In this document: piece by piece, positions 1-7,971 of the stretch
Numbering within the stretch: the stretch's first letter is position 1
Layout: every line of letters starts with the position of its first letter
Notes under the pieces: generated by a model
Database searches by the model: none
Told to the model about the DNA's origin: nothing
The model's input: only the letters and a program-made list of their open reading frames with translations
Source: CAVOXO01 sp963700425
GTDB taxonomy: Bacteria > Actinomycetota > Acidimicrobiia > Acidimicrobiales > Microtrichaceae
Reading direction: 5' to 3'
Assembly: GCA_963700425.1 (NCBI GenBank)
Contig: CAVOXO010000001.1
Coordinates: 372,001-436,000, forward strand
Length of the DNA stretch: 64,000 nt
Made by a program: the position numbers and the translations under genes

Positions 1-566
1 CGGTCCGGCTCAACGAAGCTGCGGATCCGGAGCGCTCGGGTGGATGCCAGGACCCCCCACCATCGTCGCGTCGTCTCCCAGGTCCACTCCCGGCCGGACT
101 CGCCGGGCGCAGCGGGTTCGTCGTCGCGCTCGTCCACGAATCGGAGGCCCAGGCGCCGCGGAACGCCGCCGCTCCGCGCATTGGCCCGATCGTGTCGGAT
201 CTGCACGCATCGGATCCCGTCGTCGGCGAAGGCCATGTCGATGGCGGCGGAGACCGCGGCCGTCATCGTTCCGTGTCCCTGGGCGGCCGCATCGAGCCAG
301 TAGCCGACCTCGACGACACCGGGCCCGCCGCGCCGGTGAAGGCCGACCACGCCGACCCCCACGCCGTCCGACGTCGCCAGGAGGTGGCGGTCCTCTCCGG
401 CTTCCCACTGCCGATCCCAGTCCTCGAGTTGTTCCCGTCGACCGGCAGAGCCGAGCGGTTCGTCAGCCGCCCAACCGAGCCACGGGAGGAGGTGATCGAT
501 GTTTCTCTGCACGAGACCCTCGAGCAGATCCGCGTCGTCGGGCGTGAACCTGCGCAGGCGCATCAT
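1..566 (-). CDS. GNAT-family N-acetyltransferase (RimJ/RimL type), cut by window edge
   Basis: The frame opens at tandem ATGs (566 and 563) and is still open at base 1, so 188 residues are visible and only a few C-terminal residues should be missing for a family of about 170-200. It begins RLRRFTPDDADLLEGLV, typical of RimJ/RimL-like acetyltransferases. The acetyl-CoA loop is seen as EVGYWLDAAAQGHGTMTAA. The family moves an acetyl group from acetyl-CoA to an amine, often a protein N-terminus; the substrate here is unknown. It starts 12 bases after the Tam-like gene stops on the same strand, so the two are probably co-transcribed. Confidence 0.8.
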   Translation of the reverse strand, partial: MMRLRRFTPDDADLLEGLVQRNIDHLLPWLGWAADEPLGSAGRREQLEDWDRQWEAGEDRHLLATSDGVGVGVVGLHRRGGPGVVEVGYWLDAAAQGHGTMTAAVSAAIDMAFADDGIRCVQIRHDRANARSGGVPRRLGLRFVDERDDEPAAPGESGREWTWETTRRWWGVLASTRALRIRSFVEPD

Positions 567-578
567 CGCCCGATCGTC

Positions 579-1379
579 TCACGGACGACGATCGCCGCCC
601 CACATCAGGACGCGGGAGAACGTGTGCAGGTAGGGGGATCGATCGCCCAGCTCGTCGAGAAGGCGCCGCTCGTAGCGCCGCTCGAATTCGGCGTAGTCGT
701 CGTCATCGAGCAGTGATCGAAAACGGGTCAGCGACGTTCCCCTCATCCACTCGACGACCTGACGCGCCGACGTCATGGGGTGGGGGTACACCTGCACCCG
801 TACGTCGGGCTCCGGAAATCCGAGCTCGAAGAGGAGTTCGGCATACTCGGAGGGGTGTGCGATCTGACGAGTCGGGTCGACCGGCGGATCCGAACGGAAG
901 CGGCCGGCGAAGTAGGGGTCCGCCGCCACCTCGTCGGTGAGCTCATGACCGCGATGGTGGGCGTTGGCCGGAACCTGCACGGCGATCTGACCGCCGGCGG
1001 CGACCAGTCCCGCCCAGCGGGCGAGCGTGTCCATGTGGTCCGGCATCCAGTGCAGAGCCGCATTGGAGAACACGATGTCGACGGGAGCATCGAGCACGCC
1101 AGCGATATCGGGATCGTCGATGTCGACGAGCTCGAAGCTGCACAGGCCGTGGTGCGACTCGGGCGCCTCCGCGAGCATCGACGGGGAGTTGTCGAGCCCG
1201 AGAACTCGGGCGGCGCCGGTCGCCTCCGCCAGCTCGACGGTCAGCCGTCCCGTGCCGCAGCCCATGTCGACGACGACCGGCGCGGGCGTCGGCCGTAGGA
1301 GGGAGAGGAGATCGCGGAACGGAGCATCCCTCTGAGCGGCGAACGTGTCGTACCTCGCAGGGTTCCAGGAGTCGGCCAT
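579..1379 (-). CDS. tam: Trans-aconitate 2-methyltransferase-like SAM methyltransferase
   Basis: The 266-residue length matches Tam. The N-terminus WNPARYDTFAAQRDAPFRDLL is the usual Tam opening. The SAM-binding motif I is VVDMGCGTGRLT near residue 38, followed by LGLDNSPSML (motif II) and FSNAALHWMPDH (motif IV/post-motif region). Tam methylates trans-aconitate, an inhibitor of aconitase formed spontaneously from cis-aconitate, in the cytosol. The start at 1379 is the only ATG before the conserved N-terminus. The GNAT gene follows 12 bases downstream. Other small-molecule methyltransferases share this fold, so the substrate is an inference. Confidence 0.82.
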   Translation of the reverse strand: MADSWNPARYDTFAAQRDAPFRDLLSLLRPTPAPVVVDMGCGTGRLTVELAEATGAARVLGLDNSPSMLAEAPESHHGLCSFELVDIDDPDIAGVLDAPVDIVFSNAALHWMPDHMDTLARWAGLVAAGGQIAVQVPANAHHRGHELTDEVAADPYFAGRFRSDPPVDPTRQIAHPSEYAELLFELGFPEPDVRVQVYPHPMTSARQVVEWMRGTSLTRFRSLLDDDDYAEFERRYERRLLDELGDRSPYLHTFSRVLMWGGDRRP

Positions 1380-1452
1380 GTCGTCCCAGTGTCGCGGACC
1401 TTCGCGGGGAGCGTCACCCCAGCGGAGTGGGAATCGATCGCTCGGCGGTGCC

Positions 1453-1458
1453 TACGAT
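1453..1458 (+). promoter_or_regulatory. -10 box of a leaderless start
   Basis: TACGAT lies 6 bases before the ATG at 1465, the spacing expected when transcription starts at the start codon. It decides 1465 over upstream in-frame starts. Confidence 0.55.
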
Positions 1459-1464
1459 GGGTCC

Positions 1465-1683
1465 ATGGATCGTCCAGGGAAGTTCGAGCACCACCGCTAC
1501 GTCGGAGACAAACGGACCCAGGTCGTCTACGACGTCGACGAGCTACCCGACAGCGACTCGGCCATCATCGACGAACTCATGGAGTCCGAGCAGTACCTGG
1601 GATTCGGGCCCGACACTCTCGCCGAGGCCCGGAATCGGTGCTACCGGCTCTACGGACCGCAGCGGGCGAACGCGGAGGCCTGA
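1465..1683 (+). CDS. Small conserved-looking acidic protein of unknown function
   Basis: 72 residues, MDRPGKFEHHRYVGDKRTQ then an acidic stretch with YDVDELPDSDSAIIDELMES and a basic, arginine-rich end. No transmembrane segment or signal peptide is visible. The frame can be extended upstream to 1345, but that part overlaps the Tam-like gene on the other strand and the leaderless -10 box supports 1465. It sits 7 bases before the alpha/beta hydrolase gene and is likely co-transcribed with it. I do not recognise the family; function unknown. Confidence 0.6.
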   Translation: MDRPGKFEHHRYVGDKRTQVVYDVDELPDSDSAIIDELMESEQYLGFGPDTLAEARNRCYRLYGPQRANAEA

Positions 1684-1690
1684 ACGATCC

Positions 1691-2464
1691 ATGGCCGATC
1701 CGGTTGCCGTCATGGACGATCGGATCCGCTCGGACGATCTCGATCTCGCTGCTCACCTGGCCGTTCCCGATCGGGGCGGCGATGCCCACGGCGTCGTGTT
1801 GTGCCACGGATTTCCGGTGCGGGGCCGCGAGTCCCCCGCGTCGGGGAAATCGTTCCCTGAGCTTGCCGATCGGATCGTGGGCCAGATCGGTTGGACGGCC
1901 CTGTCCTTCAACTACAGGGGGTGTGGCACCTCCGGAGGTGACTTCTCCCTTCAGGGATGGCACGACGACATCGGGTCGGCCGCCGGACACCTGCGCTCGA
2001 TCGGAGTCGGCTCGGTGTGGCTGGTCGGCATGGGCACCGGAGGTGCGTTGTGCATCACCTACGCAGCCACCCACTCCGATATCGCCGGCGTGGCTGCGCT
2101 CGCCGCCCCCGCCGACTTCAATGACTGGAGTCGCAATCCCCGGCGTCTGGTCCAGCACGGTCGGGAGGTTGGGGTGATCACGTCGCCCGACTTCCCCGAC
2201 GACACCGACCGTTGGGCTGCGGAACTCAAGACCCTGGGGGCGGATCGGCACGTCGCCGACCTGGCCCCCCGACCGCTGTTGTTGTTGCACGGCGACGCCG
2301 ACGACCTGGTGCCCTCTCTCGACACCCGGGCCCTCGCCGACGCCCACGGCAGCGCCGACATGCGGATCATCGGTGGAGCCGGTCACGAGCTCCGGCACGA
2401 TCCCCGCGCGGTCGCGATCCTGCTCGGATGGCTCAGTCGTCAGGAACAGATGGCGATGGGCTGA
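1691..2464 (+). CDS. Alpha/beta hydrolase (serine esterase/acyl hydrolase type)
   Basis: 257 residues. The fold markers are VVLCHGFPV (oxyanion-hole HG strand), ALSFNYRGCGTSGGDFS, a nucleophile-elbow position at LVGMGTGGA where the usual G-x-S-x-G has Gly-Met-Gly-Thr-Gly, so the expected serine is replaced, then LLLHGDADDLVPSLDTRALAD with the acid Asp, and GAGHELRHDP with the catalytic-position His. The missing nucleophile serine is odd and makes ordinary esterase chemistry doubtful. The start ATG at 1691 is just past the stop of the small upstream gene; a GGAGG sits 12 bases upstream. Substrate unknown. Confidence 0.75.
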   Translation: MADPVAVMDDRIRSDDLDLAAHLAVPDRGGDAHGVVLCHGFPVRGRESPASGKSFPELADRIVGQIGWTALSFNYRGCGTSGGDFSLQGWHDDIGSAAGHLRSIGVGSVWLVGMGTGGALCITYAATHSDIAGVAALAAPADFNDWSRNPRRLVQHGREVGVITSPDFPDDTDRWAAELKTLGADRHVADLAPRPLLLLHGDADDLVPSLDTRALADAHGSADMRIIGGAGHELRHDPRAVAILLGWLSRQEQMAMG

Positions 2465-2498
2465 CAGGTCGCCGCCATCTGCGGTTCGGGCACGGCGG

Positions 2499-3089
2499 TC
2501 AGTCCGGGCTGTCCTGCTTCGACCGCTTCTGGGCCTTCATCATCTTCTTCCACGCCCTCACGGAATCGAGCGATTCCCGGTCCGAGACGTCGGCCACCGA
2601 GCGCGGCTCGTCATCTCCGAAGGGCCGGGCGACCTCCTGCCACCCCTCGGGGGTCTTCCCCATGCGCTTGGCGAGAATGGCGATGAAGATCCGGGTCTTC
2701 TCGTCGCCGTATCCCGGTATCGCCCTGAGTCGTTCGTAGAGCCGTTCCGCAGAGCGCGCCCCCTTCCAGATCCGTGCCGTGTCGCCGCCGTAGTTCTCGG
2801 TGACGTGCACCGCCACCTCCCACACCCGCTTCCCCATGGATCCGGGGAATCGGTGAATCGCCGGCTTCTCCGAACACACGGCCACGAAGTCGTCGACGTC
2901 CATCGCGGCGATCTCGCTCGGGTCGAGGTGTCCGCCCAGGCGTTGTTTCAGCGTGTAGGGGCCCTTGAATGCCCACTCCATCGGCACCTGCTGATCGAGA
3001 AGCATCCCGGTCAGCAGTGCGAACGGCTCGGTGACCAGCAGTTCGTCGGCCTCGGGGAGACCGGTGATCGGCAATCGGTGGCGTGCCAT
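2499..3089 (-). CDS. HhH-GPD-type base excision repair protein
   Basis: 196 residues, close to the length of the actinobacterial HhH-GPD family (TIGR03252-like). Visible: the first helix region LLTGMLLDQQVPMEWAFKGP, and the helix-hairpin-helix part YERLRAIPGYGDEKTRIFIA, whose proline-glycine-x-G hairpin contacts DNA. Proteins of this superfamily remove damaged bases. The basic C-terminal tail (KKMMKAQKRSK) fits nucleic-acid binding. The ATG at 3089 is preceded 8 bases away by a TAGCCT box, indicating a leaderless start. The exact lesion cannot be told from sequence. Confidence 0.82.
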   Translation of the reverse strand: MARHRLPITGLPEADELLVTEPFALLTGMLLDQQVPMEWAFKGPYTLKQRLGGHLDPSEIAAMDVDDFVAVCSEKPAIHRFPGSMGKRVWEVAVHVTENYGGDTARIWKGARSAERLYERLRAIPGYGDEKTRIFIAILAKRMGKTPEGWQEVARPFGDDEPRSVADVSDRESLDSVRAWKKMMKAQKRSKQDSPD

Positions 3090-3097
3090 GGACGCGC

Positions 3098-3103
3098 AGG
3101 CTA
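3098..3103 (-). promoter_or_regulatory. -10 box of a leaderless start
   Basis: On the minus strand TAGCCT lies 8 bases before the ATG at 3089 of the HhH-GPD gene. Confidence 0.5.
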
Positions 3104-3116
3104 GCCAGTGGGGCGA

Positions 3117-5825
3117 TCAGGCGGACCAGGGAGCATCGGTGTCGGCGTCGATCCCGAATCGGTCGATGGCGTCGACGACCGTGTCGGTCCCGACCGAGCC
3201 CTCGGCGGCGAGGGCGGTGAGCACTGCGACGCAGACGTGTGCCGCGTCGGTCTCGAAGAAGCGACGCAGTGCCTCCCGGGTGTCGGATCGCCCGAATCCG
3301 TCGGTGCCCAGCGACGACCACGGGCGGGGGCAGAATCGGGACACCTGGTCGGGCACCGAACGCATGAAGTCGGTCACGGCCACGACGGGGCCGTCGCCGG
3401 TGTCGAGCGCCTCGGTCACCCGCGCCCGCCGCGGCGTGGCTGTCGGATGGAGGCGATTCCACCGCTCGACCTCGAGGGCGTCCTCACGAAGCGCCTTGTA
3501 GGACGTCACACTCCAGAGATCGACGCCGACGTCGTAGTGTTCGGCCAGAAGGTCGGCCGCGTCGGCCGCAGCCCGCCACGCCGTGCCGGAGAAGAGCACA
3601 GCGGCGCGGTGGGTGGCCGTGGGTGCTTCGCGCCACCGGTAGATGCCTCCGACGATTCCTGCGGCCACCTCGTCGGGATCATCGCCGTCGGGCATGGCCG
3701 GCATCGGATGGGTCTCGTTGTAGAGGGTGAGGTAGAAGATGACGTCCTGGCCACGGCGGTACATGGCATCGATTCCGTCATGGACGATGATGGCCATCTC
3801 ATACGCGAACGCGGGGTCGTAGGCACGCACCACGGGCACGGTCGAGGCCAGGAGGAGGCTGTGGCCGTCCTGATGCTGGAGCCCCTCGCCCATGAGCGTC
3901 GTCCGTCCCGCAGTCGCACCGAGCAGGAAACCGCGGGCCCGGGCATCCGCGGCCGCCCAGATGAGGTCACCGACGCGCTGGAATCCGAACATCGAATAGA
4001 AGATGAAGAACGGCAGCATGGGGACGCCGCGGGTCGAATACGAGGTGGCCGCCGCGGTCCAGCTCGCCATCGCCCCCGCCTCGGTGATTCCCTCCTCGAG
4101 GATCTGGCCGTCGGTGGCCTCGGCGTAGCTCAAGAGCAGATGGTGGTCGACGGGCTCGTACCGCTGCCCCTGCGACGAATAGATCTTGGCCTCCCTGAAC
4201 AGCGAATCCATACCGAAGGTCCGGGCCTCGTCGGGGACGATCGGAACGATCCGGCGGCCGATGGCAGGGTCCCGGATGAGATTGCGCATCAGACGCGTGA
4301 ACGCGGTCGTGGTGGACACCGGTTGAGTCCCGGAACCCGCCAGCAACTCGCGGAAGGGTTCGTCGCCCGGCATCCCGAGGGGTCGGCGCGTCAGCACCCT
4401 TCGTGACGGCAGGGGCCCGCCCAGCTCCCGCCGGGTTCGGGCCAGATACGCCGCCTCCTCGGAGTCCGCTGCCGGACGGAGGAACGGCGGCTCATCGGTG
4501 TCGTCGAGCTCGTCGTCGGACACCGCGTCCCCGAGCCCCAGACGGTCGCGCAGTGTCCGCAACTGCGTGCCCGTCATCTTCTTGATCTGGTGAGTCGCAT
4601 TGCGCGACGCGATCTCGGTTCCGAGTGCCCACCCCTTGATCGTCTTGGCCAGGATGACCGTGGGTCGGTCCGTCTCCTCCATCGCGGCGCGATACGCGGC
4701 GTAGATCTTCTTGGGGTCGTGGCCTCCCCTCGGCAGGAGGGCGATCTGGTCGTCGGTGAGGTGCTCGACCATCTGACGGAGTTCGGGGTCGGGTCCGAAG
4801 AACGTCGCCCGCGCGTAGCTGCCGTCCTCCACCGCGGTTCGCTGGAACTCTCCGTCGACGGTCACGTTCATCTTGTCGACGAGCAGTCCATTGGTGTCCC
4901 GGGCGAGAAGCTCGTCCCACGCGGAGCCCCAGATGACCTTGATGACGTTCCACCCCGCGCCGCGGAAGATCGACTCGAGCTCCTGGATGATCTTGCCGTT
5001 GCCTCGGACCGGTCCGTCGAGGCGCTGGAGGTTGCAGTTGACCACCCAGATCAGGTTGCCGAGGCGTTCCCGCCCCGCGAGGGAGATGGCCCCGAGCGTC
5101 TCGGGCTCGTCGGTTTCGCCGTCACCCACGAAACACCACACCTGTGAGTCGTCGGTGTCGTCGATCCGTCGGTCGCGCAGGTAGCGGTTGAAGCGGGCCT
5201 GGTAGATCGAATTGATGGGGCCCAGACCCATCGAGACGGTGGGGAACTCCCAGAAGTCGTCCATGAGCCGAGGGTGGGGGTAGCTCGCGAGGCCGCCGCT
5301 TCCCTCGAGCTCGCGGCGAAAGCCGTCGAGTCGGTTCTCGTCCAACCGGCCTTCGAGAAACGCCCGGGCGTAGATGCCCGGGGCAGCGTGGCCCTGGATG
5401 TAGATGCTGTCGCCGGGCGTGCCGTTGGCCTTGCCGCGGAAGAAGTGGTTGAACCCGACGTCGTAGAGCGCGGCGGAGCTGGCGAACGTGGAGAGATGAC
5501 CACCGATGCCGTCCGCTCGCTGGTTGGCCCGCACCACCATCGCCACCGCGTTCCAGCGGATGAACGCACGGATGCGTTTCTCGATGCGCTCGTCTCCGGG
5601 GAACCAAGGTTGGCGGTCGACCGGAATCGAGTTGATATAGGGGGTGGTGACGGTGGGCGGTGTTCCCAGGTCGAGGTCCGCGGCCCTGTCGAGCAGCCGA
5701 CCCATGAGGAAGCGTCCGCGGAGCCGGCCTCGTCGCGCCGCAACTGCGTCCAGTGACTGGATCCACTCCTGAGTCTCCGCAGGATCGATGTCAGGCATCT
5801 GGTTCCAGAATCCGTCGAACGTCAT
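3117..5825 (-). CDS. aceE: Pyruvate dehydrogenase E1 component, homodimeric type
   Basis: 902 residues, normal for the single-chain E1 that decarboxylates pyruvate with thiamine diphosphate and passes acetyl to the E2 lipoyl arm. The N-terminus is MTFDGFWNQMPDIDPAETQE. The thiamine diphosphate/Mg motif GDGETDEPETLG ends at WVVNCNLQRLDG, followed by GNGKIIQELE, all as in AceE. The start at 5825 is chosen over an ATG 195 bases upstream because a CCTCCGGAGG-derived Shine-Dalgarno sits just ahead and the longer form would overlap rnhA. The partner E2 and E3 genes are about 6 kb away on the other strand (11002-13876) and not in the same operon. Confidence 0.95.
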   Translation of the reverse strand: MTFDGFWNQMPDIDPAETQEWIQSLDAVAARRGRLRGRFLMGRLLDRAADLDLGTPPTVTTPYINSIPVDRQPWFPGDERIEKRIRAFIRWNAVAMVVRANQRADGIGGHLSTFASSAALYDVGFNHFFRGKANGTPGDSIYIQGHAAPGIYARAFLEGRLDENRLDGFRRELEGSGGLASYPHPRLMDDFWEFPTVSMGLGPINSIYQARFNRYLRDRRIDDTDDSQVWCFVGDGETDEPETLGAISLAGRERLGNLIWVVNCNLQRLDGPVRGNGKIIQELESIFRGAGWNVIKVIWGSAWDELLARDTNGLLVDKMNVTVDGEFQRTAVEDGSYARATFFGPDPELRQMVEHLTDDQIALLPRGGHDPKKIYAAYRAAMEETDRPTVILAKTIKGWALGTEIASRNATHQIKKMTGTQLRTLRDRLGLGDAVSDDELDDTDEPPFLRPAADSEEAAYLARTRRELGGPLPSRRVLTRRPLGMPGDEPFRELLAGSGTQPVSTTTAFTRLMRNLIRDPAIGRRIVPIVPDEARTFGMDSLFREAKIYSSQGQRYEPVDHHLLLSYAEATDGQILEEGITEAGAMASWTAAATSYSTRGVPMLPFFIFYSMFGFQRVGDLIWAAADARARGFLLGATAGRTTLMGEGLQHQDGHSLLLASTVPVVRAYDPAFAYEMAIIVHDGIDAMYRRGQDVIFYLTLYNETHPMPAMPDGDDPDEVAAGIVGGIYRWREAPTATHRAAVLFSGTAWRAAADAADLLAEHYDVGVDLWSVTSYKALREDALEVERWNRLHPTATPRRARVTEALDTGDGPVVAVTDFMRSVPDQVSRFCPRPWSSLGTDGFGRSDTREALRRFFETDAAHVCVAVLTALAAEGSVGTDTVVDAIDRFGIDADTDAPWSA

Positions 5826-5894
5826 CGATACCTCCGGAGGGGCGGTGGGCCGAAGCCTACGCGGTGGGGGACACGCCCTCTCCCCGGTGACCAC

Positions 5895-5900
5895 TACCCT
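5895..5900 (+). promoter_or_regulatory. -10 box of a leaderless start (rnhA)
   Basis: TACCCT, then 7 bases, then GTG at 5908. This favours GTG 5908 over GTG 5887 in the same frame. Confidence 0.5.
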
Positions 5901-5907
5901 CTCGGCG

Positions 5908-6351
5908 GTGTCAGCCATCGTGTACACCGACGGCGCCTGTCGCGGAAACCCCGGTCCGGGGGGATGGGCATGGGCGACCTCGGGAGAGCACTTCGCGTCG
6001 GGATACGACCCCGACACCACGAATCAACGCATGGAACTCATGGCGGCCATGGAGGCGGTCCGAGCGCTCGCTGGTCCGCTCGAGGTCCGCAGCGACTCCA
6101 CGTACGTGGTGAACTGCTTCACCCAACGCTGGTGGGCCGGGTGGCACCGACGCGGTTGGCGAAACTCCTCCGGTAGAGCGGTGGCCAATCGGGACATCTG
6201 GGAGCCCTTCATCGACCTCGTGAACCGACGCGGCGACGTACGTTTCGTCTGGGTGAAGGGCCACAGTTCGGACTCCATGAACGACCTGGTGGACCAACTC
6301 GCCGTGGAGGCCGCGTTGTCCGGCGAGGGTCGACGCTCCGAGGGGGACTGA
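5908..6351 (+). CDS. rnhA: Ribonuclease HI
   Basis: 147 residues, the usual size of stand-alone RNase HI, which cuts the RNA strand of RNA-DNA hybrids in replication and repair. The fingerprint is clear: IVYTDGACRGNPGPGGWA with the first catalytic Asp, NQRMELMAAMEAVRAL with the catalytic Glu, VRSDSTYVVN with the second Asp, KGHSSDSMNDLVDQLA with the conserved His and last Asp, and the handle-region WHRRGWRNSSGRAVANRD. The GTG at 5908 is leaderless by its -10 box. It diverges from aceE across 82 bases. Confidence 0.94.
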   Translation: MSAIVYTDGACRGNPGPGGWAWATSGEHFASGYDPDTTNQRMELMAAMEAVRALAGPLEVRSDSTYVVNCFTQRWWAGWHRRGWRNSSGRAVANRDIWEPFIDLVNRRGDVRFVWVKGHSSDSMNDLVDQLAVEAALSGEGRRSEGD

Positions 6352-6381
6352 CACCCGTGTGAGCCGGTGACCGCTCCAGGG

Positions 6382-6999
6382 TCAGGCTTCGGGCTCGGTG
6401 CGCAGATCGGTGACGGGCCCTCCTGCGATCGTCTCCCCGGCGGTGGAGCCGGCCGCGAACACGACGCGGTCGCTTTCCCGCTCGCCGCCGGAAGGAGCGG
6501 GGTCGTCGCCCCCGGCGTCGTTCTCGACCGGGTCCTCGACATCATCGGAGACGGTCACATCGGTGTCGGCTGCCCCGTCGTCGTGGAATCGGCGGTTGAG
6601 CTCCGCATAGGCCATGTTGATCCGGCGGATGTTCTCGTCCGCCTTGTCGAGGATCTCCTGGGGCTGGCCGGCGAACCGATCGGGGTGGAACGTCATGGCC
6701 AGCCGGCGATGAGCGATGGTGATCTCGCGCCACTCTGCGTGGGGTGACACGCCGAGAACATGAAAAGGGTCGTTCAGATCCAGTTGGGTGCACGCGTCGG
6801 GCTCTGCGAACAACGACTCCGTCGTGTAGTACTCCGCAAAGCTGCTCGAAGCCTTCTGATCGACCGTTTCCTCGTGGTGTCGCACGAATGCGGTGCCCAC
6901 GAAGGTGAGTTCGGGATCGCCCGCCTCGGCGCCGTCCAGACGGGGGAGTCGCACCCGTCCACCGGGAAACGACCGCGGATTGTCGGCGCGCGCCGTCAT
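6382..6999 (-). CDS. J-domain (DnaJ-like) protein
   Basis: 205 residues. The central J-domain (about residues 78-142) reads DPFHVLGVSPHAEWREITIA with the HPD signature in AMTFHPDRFAGQ and the closing helix IRRINMAYAELNRRF. J-domains stimulate DnaK-type Hsp70 ATPase. There is no G/F region or zinc finger, so this is a class-III-like J protein, not housekeeping DnaJ. The C-terminal third is acidic and low in complexity. The start ATG at 6999 has AGGAG 10 bases upstream; a TTG 54 bases further up is possible. It faces rnhA convergently with a 30-base gap. Confidence 0.85.
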   Translation of the reverse strand: MTARADNPRSFPGGRVRLPRLDGAEAGDPELTFVGTAFVRHHEETVDQKASSSFAEYYTTESLFAEPDACTQLDLNDPFHVLGVSPHAEWREITIAHRRLAMTFHPDRFAGQPQEILDKADENIRRINMAYAELNRRFHDDGAADTDVTVSDDVEDPVENDAGGDDPAPSGGERESDRVVFAAGSTAGETIAGGPVTDLRTEPEA

Positions 7000-7140
7000 G
7001 TCGTCACCACTCCTGTCGCCCTCGATGTCGTCCCACGCCGTTCCATCACGCAACTATCGGCCGGTGCCGCGCAGAACTTCATGTTTTCGTGGTCCGAAGG
7101 ACCCATGGCCTTTCGCGCGGCTCGGTCGGCCGAGAATTCC

Positions 7141-7156
7141 TTGACCGATCGGTCAA
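7141..7156 (+). promoter_or_regulatory. Perfect 16-bp palindromic operator, TetR-type
   Basis: TTGACCGATCGGTCAA is identical to its reverse complement. It ends four bases before the -10 box of the SDR gene and so covers the spacer/-35 zone, an ideal place for a repressor. The GACCGATCGGTC core resembles operators of actinobacterial TetR-family regulators. No such regulator is encoded in this window. Confidence 0.7.
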
Positions 7157-7160
7157 CCAA

Positions 7161-7166
7161 TAGTGT
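7161..7166 (+). promoter_or_regulatory. -10 box of a leaderless start (SDR gene)
   Basis: TAGTGT lies 8 bases before the ATG at 7175, directly downstream of the palindrome at 7141-7156. Confidence 0.55.
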
Positions 7167-7174
7167 GTTGCGCC

Positions 7175-7951
7175 ATGGACATCACTGGAGCTTCAGCAAT
7201 CGTCACGGGCGGCGCGTCGGGTCTCGGCGAGGCGACGTCGCGGCTCTTGGCCGACAAGGGAATGCGGGTCGTGGTCATGGACCTCGATCGCCAGCAGGAG
7301 AAGGGCGACGCCCTCGCCGCCGAGATCGGCGGCATCTTCGCCCCCGCGGATGTGACCGACACCGAGCAGGTGCAGGCCGCGGTCGACGTCGCTCGCGAAA
7401 TGGCTCCGGTGAAAGCGCTGGTCAACTGCGCAGGAATCGGGTTCGCGACCCGGACCATCGGGAAGAACGGCGAGCCGCACGACCTCGAGATCTTCAAGCG
7501 CGTGGTCGACATCAACCTCATCGGTACGTTCAACTGCATCCGTCTGGCGGCATCCGCGATGAACTCGAACGAAGCCGACGACGATGGCCAGAAGGGTGCC
7601 GTGGTCAACACCGCCTCGGTCGCCGCCTACGACGGACAGATCGGCCAGGCCGCCTACTCGGCATCGAAGGGCGGAGTGGTCGGCATGACCCTCACGGTCG
7701 CCCGCGATCTCGCAGCAGCGGGTATCCGGGTCAACACGATCGCGCCGGGGCTCATCGACACCCCCATCTACGGCGAGGGTGAAGCGTCCGAGGCCTTCAA
7801 GACCGCACTCGGCGAGTCGGTTCTCTTCCCCAGGAGGTTGGGTCGCTCCGAGGAGTTCGCGTCGTTGGCGCTGGAACTCATCACCAACAGCTACATGAAC
7901 GCCCAGGACATCCGCCTCGACGGCGGCATCCGGATGCCCCCCAAGTCCTGA
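7175..7951 (+). CDS. SDR dehydrogenase, 3-hydroxyacyl-CoA dehydrogenase type 2-like
   Basis: 258 residues. Classical short-chain dehydrogenase: cofactor loop AIVTGGASGLGEAT near the N-terminus, ALVNCAGIGFATRT, catalytic serine in VVNTASVAAYDGQIGQ and the catalytic Tyr/Lys in AAYSASKGG, then RVNTIAPGLIDTP. Asp ending the second beta strand (VVVMDLDR) predicts NAD(H) over NADP(H). The overall pattern is closest to HSD17B10-like 3-hydroxyacyl-CoA dehydrogenases of fatty-acid beta-oxidation. The start ATG at 7175 is leaderless, and a TetR-type palindrome sits on its promoter, which would fit control by an acyl-CoA-responsive repressor (inference). Confidence 0.85.
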   Translation: MDITGASAIVTGGASGLGEATSRLLADKGMRVVVMDLDRQQEKGDALAAEIGGIFAPADVTDTEQVQAAVDVAREMAPVKALVNCAGIGFATRTIGKNGEPHDLEIFKRVVDINLIGTFNCIRLAASAMNSNEADDDGQKGAVVNTASVAAYDGQIGQAAYSASKGGVVGMTLTVARDLAAAGIRVNTIAPGLIDTPIYGEGEASEAFKTALGESVLFPRRLGRSEEFASLALELITNSYMNAQDIRLDGGIRMPPKS

Positions 7952-7971
7952 CCCACGAGGACGACGGGATC

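Noticed and set aside
3108..4406. 432-codon plus-strand frame inside aceE
   Set aside because: Antisense shadow; aceE is full length and strongly conserved in the other direction.
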